Assembly (NCBI GenBank): GCA_016180845.1
Contig: JACPAK010000001.1
Location: 150,836-214,835 of the forward strand
Direction of reading: 5' to 3'
Source: Deltaproteobacteria bacterium
Lineage (GTDB): Bacteria; UBA10199; JACPAL01
Length of the DNA stretch: 64,000 bases
The position numbers and the translations under genes were made by a program. Within the stretch, counting starts at the first letter, position 1. Each line of letters starts with the position of its first letter. This document shows positions 8,793 to 18,092 of the stretch, in pieces. Below the pieces are notes generated by a model, which worked only from the letters and a program-made list of their open reading frames with translations, was not told where the DNA came from and searched no databases.

Positions 8793-10058
8793 CTAACTTT
8801 GTGACTTGACGGTGTCGGCGAGATTCTTCAGCCCTCGTTTTCGGGCGTTCACAAGAATCGCCATATTACCCGAGGGGTGTTTATTCTCACGCATCAGTTG
8901 ATGGGCATTGCCTGTTTCCGAAAATTCGAAGGTCTGAGAAAGACAAGGGTTCACCTTTCCTTCGATGACGAGGTCGTTAATCCCCTTCGCCTGTTCATCA
9001 TTGGCGAAATGAGAACCCTGAAGACGCTTTTGCCTCATCCAATGATAACGTAGATCCAGTGTTGCGTTATACCCACTCGTCCCGGCACAGATAACGACCA
9101 TCCCCCCCGTGTCGCAGACGAACAAAGAGGTCGGTATCGTGTTTTCACCCGGGTGTTCAAAGACGATCCGCGGGTTTTTCTTTTCACCGACCGCCTCCCA
9201 AATCGCCTTCCCAAAGGAGCGGACCCCTTGAAACCATTTTCCGTATTCTTCTTTGTTTTTCCAATCGGGCAGAATACCCCAGTGATCAAAATGACTTCGG
9301 TTAATCACCCCTTTTGCCCCGAGCTGCATGCAGTAAGAAATTTTCTTGTCATCCGAAACGACTGCGATCGGTATCCCGCCCGCCGCCTTCACGATCTGGA
9401 TTGCCATCGAACCGAGACCACCAGAACCACCCCAGATCAAAATGACATCTCCTTTTTGGACCGTATGTTCCTTCCAGCCATGGAGCATTCGATAAGCGGT
9501 CGCGCCGACCAACATAAAACAGCCCGCCTCTTCCCAAGACAGATGTTTTGGTTTCGGGAGGCATTGGTGGTCCTGAACCTTTGTGAACTGGGAAAAACTT
9601 CCATAGTTGGTTTCGTAGCCCCAGATCAACTGAGAGGGGGCGAGCATCGGGTCCTTCCCCGCCTTCACCCACGGGTCATCCGGATCCCACCAACCACAAT
9701 GGACGACCACCTCATCTCCGACCTTGACGTTTTTGACCTCTTTCCCGACCGCCCAAACGACCCCGGAGGCATCACTCCCCCCGATGTGAAAACCAGGCTC
9801 CTCTTCTTTTTTTTGCCGGAGTCGAATGACATCCACCGGAACCCCAAGGGCTGCCCAGACGTTGTTGTAATTGATCCCTGCCGCCATCACATAAATCAGA
9901 ACCTCGTGCGGACCAATCGACGGAACATCCATCTTTTCCATCTGGAAGGCATTCTTGGGTTCTCCAAACCGTTCCTGCCGGATCACCTGCGCATGCATTT
10001 TTTTCGGGATCTCGCCCAAAGGAGGGACTTCGCCGATTTCGTAAAGTTCCTTTGCCAT
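8793..10058 (-). CDS. ccr: Crotonyl-CoA carboxylase/reductase
   Basis: A 421-residue medium-chain dehydrogenase/reductase. Ccr hallmarks are [47 protein letters not shown], the nucleotide-binding [48 protein letters not shown] and the C-terminal [12 protein letters not shown]. The enzyme converts crotonyl-CoA, CO2 and NADPH to (2S)-ethylmalonyl-CoA, the carboxylating step that defines the ethylmalonyl-CoA pathway. In characterised Ccr an Asn and a His help hold CO2; the Asn of GINYN and the His of QGSHF are in the equivalent-looking blocks. Length matches the family. It sits with mutase, dehydrogenase, hydratase, lyase and epimerase genes, which supports the assignment over a plain enoyl reductase. 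Confidence 0.96.
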   Translation of the reverse strand: MAKELYEIGEVPPLGEIPKKMHAQVIRQERFGEPKNAFQMEKMDVPSIGPHEVLIYVMAAGINYNNVWAALGVPVDVIRLRQKKEEEPGFHIGGSDASGVVWAVGKEVKNVKVGDEVVVHCGWWDPDDPWVKAGKDPMLAPSQLIWGYETNYGSFSQFTKVQDHQCLPKPKHLSWEEAGCFMLVGATAYRMLHGWKEHTVQKGDVILIWGGSGGLGSMAIQIVKAAGGIPIAVVSDDKKISYCMQLGAKGVINRSHFDHWGILPDWKNKEEYGKWFQGVRSFGKAIWEAVGEKKNPRIVFEHPGENTIPTSLFVCDTGGMVVICAGTSGYNATLDLRYHWMRQKRLQGSHFANDEQAKGINDLVIEGKVNPCLSQTFEFSETGNAHQLMRENKHPSGNMAILVNARKRGLKNLADTVKSQS

Positions 10059-10124
10059 GGTAGATGAAGTGCTTTCCTTACTTAATGAGAGAATCCAACC
10101 CCGTCAAGGGATCTCATAAGGCAA

Positions 10125-10152
10125 ACCCCTTCTGCCCTAGCACAGAAGGGGT
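10125..10152 (-). terminator. Hairpin, likely intrinsic terminator downstream of the lipoprotein gene
   Basis: A perfect 10-bp stem (ACCCCTTCTG at 10125-10134 with CAGAAGGGGT at 10143-10152) and an 8-base loop lie between the lipoprotein gene ending at 10184 and ccr starting at 10058, both on the minus strand. The following tract has only three consecutive T residues, so termination may be weak. Confidence 0.5.
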
Positions 10153-10183
10153 GAGTTAGACGCGGCAGGTGAGGTGTCGGCGT

Positions 10184-11548
10184 CTAGAGCTTTTCCAAAA
10201 GTATGGGTGTTTCCGTTAAATCAATTTTCTTTGTCTTCTTCGTCACTTCAATTTTCTTCTCGTAACTCCCCTCATAATCAACACCGCTTTTGAAATTGAA
10301 ATCCCCATCGAGATCAAGACCGGCGTAGAGATAATAGTCCCCTTCGGGAAGATTGCTGAAGGTCACAACCGCACACTCTTCCACAAAATCAGGGACCTCT
10401 TCCACGAGATGAACCGGCTCGATGCAACTGACTGGGGGCTCATTTGATTTAGGACCTTTTGAATTTTCCCACACACAGGCGAAGAGATGCGAGTCCTCTG
10501 TGATTTCCTCTTCCTCAAACTCCTCTCCGACACAGACCTTCGCCTGAAGCTCCTTTCGACCGTTTGAGGTATACGGAGCGGCATAGCGATCGGGATCGGG
10601 TGCAAACTCCTCAAGATCAATCGGTTTTGAAGTCCAATCCTGATCAGGCTCCTCCTTCGCAACTTCAATCTCAATCGGACTATCAATCCCGCCCAACATC
10701 CCCCAGTAGAGAGGGGGAATCCCACGCAGAGGGGTTCGTCCCCTTAAATCTTTATGGAGTATCGCAAAGGCATAGTAGTGTTTGTTTCGTTCAAGCCCTT
10801 CAATCGTCACGGTTTCCCCAGAAATAGATTCCCCTTCCTCAAAATAAAGGGTCTTCATGATTGTCGGCTCGACCTCATAACGATCGAGTTTGCTCACGAC
10901 ACCCACAAGCAGGATCGCGTCGTATTCCAAAGGATCGGGAGACTCACCAATCGCAAGAGTCACTGAGCCAGGACCGCTACGACGGATTGATTCATGTCTC
11001 CTCGCAGAATGTTTCGAAGAGATGTTAAACGAAATCGAAGCCTCTGTCGTTTCGCCCTCTACGACTTCAACGCGTGGGAGATCGTCACATCCCCCTTCGA
11101 AATTTTCTGGATCAAAATTGGCAAAACCGATCCGATCCCCAGGCCCTGGCCCGGTAGCAAGATTATCACCACTCAAATCGGTGTCCTCAAAGGCACCAAC
11201 AACATAACGACCCGGAGCGACATCGCCTTCATAAACTGCCGAACCATCTTCCTGGGCAGTAGCCTCTACAGCGACCGTTGGTCCACCAGCGAAACAGTCC
11301 TCAAAAAACCCGACATAGACAGAGGCCCCTTCGGTGATCGTACAGCTCCCATCATCACAAATCTTGACCACCACATTCGCCGAACCACCTGTCGTAAAAC
11401 CGCTCTGCTGGGGACCGGTAAAAAGGCTTGAGAGATTGTCACTTGGTCCCGTCTCATCCTTCGAGGAAGACTTCTTAAAATCGTCCAAGCTGAGACACCC
11501 CGTAGAAACGAGAAAGATCAAAAGTAACAATGAATGGATTTTTTTCAT
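10184..11548 (-). CDS. Hypothetical lipoprotein
   Basis: A protein of about 454 residues with a clear lipoprotein signal, MKKIHSLLLLIFLVSTGC, so the mature protein should start at that Cys. The ATG complement at 11546-11548 was chosen because AGGAGG lies 8 bases upstream; a longer frame would add 14 residues before the signal. The body is acidic and contains at least two similar segments describing strand-rich modules: KICDDGSCTITEGASVYVG followed by YEGDVAPGRYVVGAFEDTDL, and KVCVGEEFEEEE followed by FSNLPEGDYYLYAGLDLDGD. These look like carboxypeptidase-regulatory/transthyretin-like repeats with possible calcium-binding DxDxD edges. Upstream (11549-11695) is a strikingly AT-rich spacer that likely holds its promoter. 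Function unknown. Confidence 0.78.
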   Translation of the reverse strand: MKKIHSLLLLIFLVSTGCLSLDDFKKSSSKDETGPSDNLSSLFTGPQQSGFTTGGSANVVVKICDDGSCTITEGASVYVGFFEDCFAGGPTVAVEATAQEDGSAVYEGDVAPGRYVVGAFEDTDLSGDNLATGPGPGDRIGFANFDPENFEGGCDDLPRVEVVEGETTEASISFNISSKHSARRHESIRRSGPGSVTLAIGESPDPLEYDAILLVGVVSKLDRYEVEPTIMKTLYFEEGESISGETVTIEGLERNKHYYAFAILHKDLRGRTPLRGIPPLYWGMLGGIDSPIEIEVAKEEPDQDWTSKPIDLEEFAPDPDRYAAPYTSNGRKELQAKVCVGEEFEEEEITEDSHLFACVWENSKGPKSNEPPVSCIEPVHLVEEVPDFVEECAVVTFSNLPEGDYYLYAGLDLDGDFNFKSGVDYEGSYEKKIEVTKKTKKIDLTETPILLEKL

Positions 11549-11695
11549 GGCATCCTCCTGAAAAACGAGAGAGTGCAATGGAGAGGCCATTTTTTAAATC
11601 ATTGAATTAATTGATTTTATAAGTTTGGTGTAAATTTTATATGTAAATTTTTTGGCTTAAATAATTTGTAAGCGATTAAAAAATAAACAGGTGGA

Positions 11696-13654
11696 CTAGC
11701 GAACGAGATCGATCATTTCCGAGAGAATCCTGTTCAACTCAAAATCCTTTGGGGTGTAGACCCTTTTGACGCCGAGCTTTTTGAGTCTCGGCTTGTCTGA
11801 CTCCGGGATAATCCCCCCAACAATCATCGGAAGCCTTTTGAGTTTTGCCTCCTTCATTTTTCTCGAGATCTCTTTAACAAGCTCGAGGTGAGAACCGGAC
11901 AAAATCGAAAGACCAATAATGTGAACCCCCTCGTCCCGTGCCGCGGTAACAATCTGCTCAGGCGTGAGACGTATCCCCTGATAAATAACCTCGAATCCGG
12001 CATCGCGTGCCCGCACGGCAATCTGCTCGATCCCATTTGAATGCCCATCGAGTCCCGGCTTCCCCAGAAGGAGTCGGATCTTACCCCCGATCTTCCGACT
12101 TTTCTCCTCAACCTTTTTGCGAAGGGCTTGAAAGGAATCATTCGTCATCTCTTGAGACCGCAAACCACCGACGCCGGTCGGGGCGCGATATTCTCCAAAA
12201 ACCTCTCGCAGGGCAAAGGCCCACTCCCCTGTCGTCACCCCGACACGGGCCGCTTCGATAGAGGCGGGCATGATATTGTCCCTCCCCCGAGCTGTGGAGA
12301 AAAGAAGATCGATGGCACGTTTCACCTTTTCTTCATCTCGATTTTTCCGGTGTCGCAGGAGATGAGAGATCTGTTCCCTCTCAGAGGCGGGATTGACCTT
12401 TAAAAAACCTTCCCCCTTTTTGGTCACAAGGGGAGAGGGTTCCGATTCCGTAAAACAGTTCACGCCGACCACTTTTTGTTCCCCCGACTCAATCCTGCGA
12501 ACCCTTTCTCTATTGGAGGCAACAAGCGATTGTTTCATATACTCAATCGTCTCGAGCGTCCCTCCCATCTTGAGGATCTTTTCGAGCTCGGCCCACGCCT
12601 CTTCCTCCATGCGCAAAACCTTTTCGTCGACCACGGCGGAGCCGCGAAAGAGATCCTCATACTCCAGAAGATCGGTCTCGTAGGCCAAGACCTGCTGGAT
12701 CCTCAAGCTCCACTGCTGATCCCATGGTCTTGGAAGTCCCAGCGCCTCATTCCAGGCCGGAAGCTGGACGGCACGGGCCCGCGCCTCTTTGGAAAGAGTG
12801 ACGCCCAGGGTTTCGAGGATGATCCGAACAATATTGTTTTCAGGTTGTCTCTCGGTAAGCCCAAGCGAGTTCACCTGTACCCCATAGCGAAAAAGGCGCT
12901 GCTTCGGATCCTTCACTCCATAACGGGTTTCTGTCAGTCGATCCCAGATCCGGACAAAGGCCCGCATCTTGCAAACCTCTTCAACAAAGCGGATCCCGGC
13001 ATTCACAAAAAAAGAGATCCTCCCAACGACAAGTGGAAAATCTTCAAGGGCCACCTTTCCGGAATCCCGTACCGCATCGAGGACGGTAATCGCATTCGCG
13101 AGAGAAAAGGCGATCTCCTGAATCGGTGTCGCCCCCGCCTCCTGAAGGTGATAACTGCAGATATTGATCGGATTCCATTTCGGGATCTCCCGAACCGTGA
13201 AGGCGATCATGTCGGTCATCAATCGAAGGGAATGCTCCGGCGGAAAAATGTAGGTCCCTCGTGAAAGATATTCCTTAATAATATCGTTTTGCGTGGTCCC
13301 CTGAAGATTCTTGCGATCAGCTCCTTGTGGTTCGGCCGTCGCCACATAAAGGGCGAGGAGCCAGGCGGCCGTTGCATTGATCGTCATCGAGGTATTCATT
13401 TTTTCAAGAGGAATTCCGTCAAAAAGCGCCTTCATATCCCCGATATGCCCAATAGGAACCCCCACCTTCCCAACCTCCCCACGCGCCAACGGGTAATCGG
13501 AATCATAGCCGGTCTGTGTCGGCAGATCGAACGCGACAGAGAGGCCTGTCTGTCCCTTGGCCAGATTTGTCTTGTAAAGTTTGTTTGAGGCCTTGGCAGA
13601 GGTGTGTCCGGAGTAGGTCCTCATTAGCCAAGGATTATCTCTTGGAGCCTTCAC
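11696..13654 (-). CDS. ecm: Ethylmalonyl-CoA mutase, coenzyme B12-dependent
   Basis: A 652-residue single-chain acyl-CoA mutase. It has RTYSGHTSAKASNKLYKTN at the start, GQTGLSVAFDLPTQTGYDSD, MNTSMTINATAAWLLALYV, ICSYHLQEAGATPIQE and NSLGLTERQPENN. The C-terminal cobalamin-binding domain carries the DxHxxG motif in KPGLDGHSNGIEQIA. Length and blocks match ethylmalonyl-CoA mutase more closely than methylmalonyl-CoA mutase (which is usually over 700 residues); the ASNKLYKTNLAKGQTGLS and SLGLTERQPENN segments are characteristic. It turns (2R)-ethylmalonyl-CoA into (2S)-methylsuccinyl-CoA. The start is GTG (complement at 13652-13654). Confidence 0.93.
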   Translation of the reverse strand: MKAPRDNPWLMRTYSGHTSAKASNKLYKTNLAKGQTGLSVAFDLPTQTGYDSDYPLARGEVGKVGVPIGHIGDMKALFDGIPLEKMNTSMTINATAAWLLALYVATAEPQGADRKNLQGTTQNDIIKEYLSRGTYIFPPEHSLRLMTDMIAFTVREIPKWNPINICSYHLQEAGATPIQEIAFSLANAITVLDAVRDSGKVALEDFPLVVGRISFFVNAGIRFVEEVCKMRAFVRIWDRLTETRYGVKDPKQRLFRYGVQVNSLGLTERQPENNIVRIILETLGVTLSKEARARAVQLPAWNEALGLPRPWDQQWSLRIQQVLAYETDLLEYEDLFRGSAVVDEKVLRMEEEAWAELEKILKMGGTLETIEYMKQSLVASNRERVRRIESGEQKVVGVNCFTESEPSPLVTKKGEGFLKVNPASEREQISHLLRHRKNRDEEKVKRAIDLLFSTARGRDNIMPASIEAARVGVTTGEWAFALREVFGEYRAPTGVGGLRSQEMTNDSFQALRKKVEEKSRKIGGKIRLLLGKPGLDGHSNGIEQIAVRARDAGFEVIYQGIRLTPEQIVTAARDEGVHIIGLSILSGSHLELVKEISRKMKEAKLKRLPMIVGGIIPESDKPRLKKLGVKRVYTPKDFELNRILSEMIDLVR

Positions 13655-13703
13655 GATGATTTGAATGTAAGGAGTTTTATCTTAAGGGTCAACAAGTAGA
13701 AAA

Positions 13704-15290
13704 TCAGTTCCCCCCATCAGAGGGGTTCACACCAGCATCCGGAACTCCTCCCGGAAGGGGAGGAACACCGGCATCTGGAGGTTCAGGAATAATGACCTTT
13801 TCTGGCCAGAAGCGATCGAGAATCAATGTGGGATTTGTATGCAAAACACCGTAAAGGAGGATATCGGCAGTCGCCTCCATCGCCCTTTTATTTTGAGGAC
13901 GCTCCTGCCCATCTTGATCCAGCAGAAGGTCGTCTCCCTCTCGATGGAAAGGCTCTAGCCCAAAATAATTAGCGGACACCGATTGAACGCAGGCATCACC
14001 AGAATAATTTCGGCAATGGGCCCCAACCGCATCCGAGACCAAATGAAGCACCGCCTCTCGATGAAGCTGCCCCATGGCAACGATAGGCCCCCTCCCACGT
14101 GCCGTTTGCTCCCACATCTCCTCCGGAAGATAGCGGAGTCCTTCCTTATAGTACGAAACCCCCTCATTGAACGCCTGTTGAGCCAGATGTGAGTTCTCAC
14201 TGTCTAGCAGCAAGACCTCCGCTTGATTAAACAACTCCAAAGCTGTCATGAAATACTCCCCGACACCGATATGCCTCTGAAGGAGATATCCAAGAAGCTT
14301 TTTTCTGGGATAACGACTCTTGCTCGCTTCCACTTTTTCGTCGTCCCACATCTTGAAATTGACATCGCTCATGATCGGATAAACCGCCATCTGACGATTA
14401 TCCTTAAGCCATTGTTCGACCTCATCCAACCGCCCTGCCTGAAGTGCCAACTTGGCCGATTCAATTCCCTTCAGATAGTCTGCGAGAAATTGCCCCTCTT
14501 CAATGAGGGGAGGACGGGTTGCCAGTCCTAAATCCTTCAAGGCACCCTTTAATCGGCCAATCTCAAACAGGTGTTCTTCAACACTCGACCGGATCTGGCG
14601 ACTCGTCTCTTCTGGTGTTTGCAATCGTGGAGGCCCATCGGGTGACTCGAGGACAAAGGCTGCCATCCCATGGTGAATGGTTCCTAAAAGTCGATCGAAA
14701 AGTCTTAAGACATAGTCAGGAATAGTGGCTAAAGGAGAAGGAGGGTGATCTCGATAGGCATTCCCCAAGGCCATTGTGCCCAATGCCGCCGGGTCGCCTT
14801 CATAGAAAAGGATCGACTTGTCAAAACCAGGATACATTTCACGGGCCCGAATAAACCCGCGTCGCAAGATCTCACGATGCGCATCCTGCTCTGCGGAGAC
14901 GTCGGTCTCGAGGACAGCGACCCATTCAAAACGGGGAGCCCAAGCCACGGAGTCAAACTTCATGTCGGGAAAATATTCCATTTTGCTCGTATCGCCTGTT
15001 GAAAAGAAATACGCCTTCCCTGGAGAAATGACCATTGGGCCCTCTTTAAGATCAGCAAGAGGACTTTCCGATTCAACAAATTGACGAAGATTCGGGTTCA
15101 GAAGGTCCAGCGAAATACTTCCATCCTCAGGGAAACACATTTCCAGACCTGCTGACTCTGAAGTGAAGCAAAGACCGGATTTCAGAAGTGGCTCTGTTTC
15201 TAATCGATACCCCTTGCCGTAGATATGAAATTCGGCAGAGTAGGCCAGAGGCGCTAAAGGCAAGAAAAGCTTTGAGATTAGAGGACCCAT
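13704..15290 (-). CDS. Hypothetical exported protein
   Basis: A 528-residue protein I do not recognise, inserted between mesaconyl-CoA hydratase and the mutase genes. The N-terminus looks like a signal peptide (LFLPLAPLAYSAEF). The middle is helical with TPR-like sequence (IESAKLALQAGRLDEVEQWL, SHLAQQAFNEGVSYYKEGLRYLPEEMW). The tail is Pro/Gly/Asp-rich with a repeated PDAGV motif (EPPDAGVPPLPGG, VPDAGVNPSDGG), typical of exported deltaproteobacterial proteins. No catalytic motif is visible, and nothing ties it to the surrounding metabolism apart from its position. Confidence 0.75.
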   Translation of the reverse strand: MGPLISKLFLPLAPLAYSAEFHIYGKGYRLETEPLLKSGLCFTSESAGLEMCFPEDGSISLDLLNPNLRQFVESESPLADLKEGPMVISPGKAYFFSTGDTSKMEYFPDMKFDSVAWAPRFEWVAVLETDVSAEQDAHREILRRGFIRAREMYPGFDKSILFYEGDPAALGTMALGNAYRDHPPSPLATIPDYVLRLFDRLLGTIHHGMAAFVLESPDGPPRLQTPEETSRQIRSSVEEHLFEIGRLKGALKDLGLATRPPLIEEGQFLADYLKGIESAKLALQAGRLDEVEQWLKDNRQMAVYPIMSDVNFKMWDDEKVEASKSRYPRKKLLGYLLQRHIGVGEYFMTALELFNQAEVLLLDSENSHLAQQAFNEGVSYYKEGLRYLPEEMWEQTARGRGPIVAMGQLHREAVLHLVSDAVGAHCRNYSGDACVQSVSANYFGLEPFHREGDDLLLDQDGQERPQNKRAMEATADILLYGVLHTNPTLILDRFWPEKVIIPEPPDAGVPPLPGGVPDAGVNPSDGGN

Positions 15291-15352
15291 CTCGTCTTAG
15301 TAAGTATCGGCTATTTCCTAATAAGGTTGTCCCTGCCCCATATCGCAGGGCG

Positions 15353-16495
15353 TCAACCTACCGCTGATCTCTTCTTAATCAAAAGCCTACGCTCTATTTC
15401 GAACACCTTTTCACTAATCTTTTGTTTTCCCAGATCTTTTTTGTCTTTTTCCTTCAAGAAAAGATCGGCCCCAAACTGCTGTAGGGCGTCAGAGGCCCTG
15501 AGATTCTTGAGACCAATCAACTGAGTCTGAATAACCCCGGCTTTCGGTAAAAAATCCTCCTTCGCCAAGATCCGACTGACCGCCGTCACGGTATCTCCCG
15601 AATAGGCTGGTTGGGTGTGATACCCTTCGGTATACCCAAGGTCCCACAAGGCGTTCTCGCTCGTGTCCCGCGAGGCAAGCCCACAGAGCCAGGCGAAGAC
15701 GAGGCCACCGTAAACAACTGGTTTGCCGGTTCCGGAAAGTTTTGCCCCCTGTGTGTAGAGTTGATCGTAGTGAAGGGGATGCGTATTCATGAGCCGATAG
15801 GTCCATGGGATATGCTCATCGGTAATCGTCCGACCGTTTTTGTGGACAATGATCTCCCCCACCTGAAAATCCTCAAAATAGGTCTTCGTTCCGGTCAGGT
15901 TTCTTGGATATTTTCCCGCCGTTGGTAGGGGCAATTCGCGAATTTCCCCTACAGATTCCTCGGGAAATGGTTGACCCGAAACGGTGGTTGGATCGCTCTT
16001 TTTCCCCGATGGGGCGACCATGATCTTTCGGTTATAGCGACAGACAACCTCCCCCTTCTGGTTCAGTGCAGCTGTCCGAATCGTCACAATCCCCGGCTTG
16101 TCTCCCCGTCCCTGGGACTCAATGACCTTCGTTAATCCCCTTAAGGTATCCCCTGGAAAGACCGCCTTTGGAAATTCCACATTGTAATAACCAAGATTCG
16201 CCATCGCCTTCTCGGAGTCATTCTGAACTCCAAGGGAGATCGCCAAATTCAAGACCATCATCGGAGAGACCAAGAGATCCGAGAAACCATGCTTCTTCGC
16301 GTAATCGGCATTCAGATAGAGGGGATTCGCCTCCATAAAAGTCGTGGCGAATTCGATCGCAAAATTTCGATCGATTGTAATCCCCCGTGGATGACAAAAA
16401 ACCTCACCGGGCTGAAAATCTTCCAAAACACGTCCGTATTCTGGAAAACGAACCTTGTTCAAGTCGACTGGAATTTCTTTTGCGAGTTCCTTCAT
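15353..16495 (-). CDS. meh: Mesaconyl-CoA hydratase-like MaoC protein
   Basis: A 380-residue protein with two MaoC hot-dog domains, the layout of mesaconyl-CoA hydratase. The first half has [39 protein letters not shown] and [14 protein letters not shown]. The second half repeats the pattern with [39 protein letters not shown], and [19 protein letters not shown]. In the ethylmalonyl-CoA pathway this enzyme hydrates mesaconyl-C1-CoA to beta-methylmalyl-CoA. Its ATG overlaps the stop of the acyl-CoA dehydrogenase gene by 4 bases, which indicates translational coupling with the preceding pathway step. Confidence 0.9.
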   Translation of the reverse strand: MKELAKEIPVDLNKVRFPEYGRVLEDFQPGEVFCHPRGITIDRNFAIEFATTFMEANPLYLNADYAKKHGFSDLLVSPMMVLNLAISLGVQNDSEKAMANLGYYNVEFPKAVFPGDTLRGLTKVIESQGRGDKPGIVTIRTAALNQKGEVVCRYNRKIMVAPSGKKSDPTTVSGQPFPEESVGEIRELPLPTAGKYPRNLTGTKTYFEDFQVGEIIVHKNGRTITDEHIPWTYRLMNTHPLHYDQLYTQGAKLSGTGKPVVYGGLVFAWLCGLASRDTSENALWDLGYTEGYHTQPAYSGDTVTAVSRILAKEDFLPKAGVIQTQLIGLKNLRASDALQQFGADLFLKEKDKKDLGKQKISEKVFEIERRLLIKKRSAVG

Positions 16496-18048
16496 AAATA
16501 CCTTTGCAGCAACCCCGGTGCAATGACCCTCAACGCCAAGACTTCCTCAGCCCCTTCGAAGATCGAAAAAACACGGGCGTCCACAAAATACCGACTGACC
16601 GGATACTCCTCCGCATACCCATACCCCCCATGGATCTGCATCGCCTCACGCGTGACCCACTCCGAAATCTTCGAGGCGTAAAACTTTACCAATGAAGCCT
16701 CAATCTGTCCCTTTCCCTCATCCATGAGCCGCGCCACACGGTAGGTTGCCTGACGGGCCGCCTGGATCAGCATCGCCATCCGGACAATTTTCCATTGAGT
16801 CATTCCATAATCAAAGATCGGTTTTCCAAAAACCTTCCTCTCATTGGCATAACGAAGGGTCGCCTCAAAGGCGGCTTGCATGACACCCAAGGCACGGGCC
16901 GCCGTTTGGAGACGCCCACCGGAAAAACCCTCCATCTGGAGATAAAAACCGTTCCCAAGCCCCTTCTCCCCACCGATCAGGTTTTCCTCCGGGACCCAGT
17001 AATCAACAAACGCAACCTCATACGAATGCATCCCTCGATAACCAATCGTCGGAATCGCCTTGCCTTCAATCGTACCGCCATGGTCGGGTTGCTGGTGTTT
17101 GAATTCATGGCCTTCAAAGCGTGGCTTCTCCACAATAAAAATCGAAAGTCCCTTGTGACGCTTGCCCATATCCGGATCGGTCCTTGCGAGGACCATCAGG
17201 GTATCGGCATATCCGGCGAAGGTACACCAGGTCTTCACCCCATTGATCACCCAACCGCTGTTTTTGCGTGTGGCCGATACCTTCATCGAGGCGACATCAC
17301 TCCCGTAGTCCGGCTCCGTCACCGCGACAGCACACATCCTTTCACCCGAGGCCAAGAGAGGAAGCCATTTCTGTTTCTGTCCCTCGGTGCCGCCTTTCAG
17401 GAGGGCCTTGGCCAGAATTTCGGGTCGGGTAATCAAACTCCCGGCGATCCCCAAGGAGCCACGGGAAAGCTCCTCGGTCACCACCACCATCCCCGTATTG
17501 TCCGGCTTTTGATCGTCCTGAAATCCCCCATAGCGTTGCGGCATCGAGAGGCCAAAACAGCCAAGCTCCCTCAGACCTTGAATAATCTCCTTAGGAATCA
17601 AGAGATCCTGACGATGAACCTTTTCCGCCCAAGGAGTCACCTTCTCCTCAGAAAATTTTCTGAAGGTCTCGCGAAACATCTGATGCTGTTCATCGAGACC
17701 GAAATCCCCCCCATGCCCCTTCTCATGAATGACCCGTGCCAGACGTGAGTAGGGGGCGCTGGTTCGAGAGGTTTTTTTATTTAATAAATCGGTAACCGCC
17801 TCATCCACAAAAAGAGAGGTAAGCCCTTTTTCTAACTCACCTCGGGATTTGGCATAAGCCAGGATACTCTCTGCCGCATAGAGCTTCGAAGAGAGCCATG
17901 CGAAGTCGTACGCCTCGAGCTGGAGTTCATCAATCTTGTCATTGGAAATTTTCCCATCGACAGTCGCCCTTTGGGCAAGGGTTTGTCCGATCTGATCAAG
18001 ATTTTTTTTGGCAGATTCAAGTGTCTGAAACTCATCAGACAGAGACAT
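16492..18048 (-). CDS. mcd: (2S)-Methylsuccinyl-CoA dehydrogenase-like acyl-CoA dehydrogenase
   Basis: A 518-residue flavoprotein of the acyl-CoA dehydrogenase superfamily. An unusual helical N-terminal extension of about 110 residues ([40 protein letters not shown]) precedes the standard fold. The extension is a known feature of methylsuccinyl-CoA dehydrogenases. Signature segments are [38 protein letters not shown] and the C-terminal [19 protein letters not shown]. The expected reaction is oxidation of methylsuccinyl-CoA to mesaconyl-CoA. Coupling with the MaoC hydratase gene and nearby ecm and ccr strongly favour this substrate. A short-chain or isovaleryl-type substrate is less likely. 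Confidence 0.9.
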   Translation of the reverse strand: MSLSDEFQTLESAKKNLDQIGQTLAQRATVDGKISNDKIDELQLEAYDFAWLSSKLYAAESILAYAKSRGELEKGLTSLFVDEAVTDLLNKKTSRTSAPYSRLARVIHEKGHGGDFGLDEQHQMFRETFRKFSEEKVTPWAEKVHRQDLLIPKEIIQGLRELGCFGLSMPQRYGGFQDDQKPDNTGMVVVTEELSRGSLGIAGSLITRPEILAKALLKGGTEGQKQKWLPLLASGERMCAVAVTEPDYGSDVASMKVSATRKNSGWVINGVKTWCTFAGYADTLMVLARTDPDMGKRHKGLSIFIVEKPRFEGHEFKHQQPDHGGTIEGKAIPTIGYRGMHSYEVAFVDYWVPEENLIGGEKGLGNGFYLQMEGFSGGRLQTAARALGVMQAAFEATLRYANERKVFGKPIFDYGMTQWKIVRMAMLIQAARQATYRVARLMDEGKGQIEASLVKFYASKISEWVTREAMQIHGGYGYAEEYPVSRYFVDARVFSIFEGAEEVLALRVIAPGLLQRYL

Positions 18049-18092
18049 TAGCTGGTCTCTAGCACCTCAATAGAGGTTGGCAACTTTTTCAG

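Noticed and set aside
16795-17748. 317-codon plus-strand frame opposite the acyl-CoA dehydrogenase
   Set aside because: Antisense shadow of a gene with clear dehydrogenase motifs; it has no recognisable domain itself.
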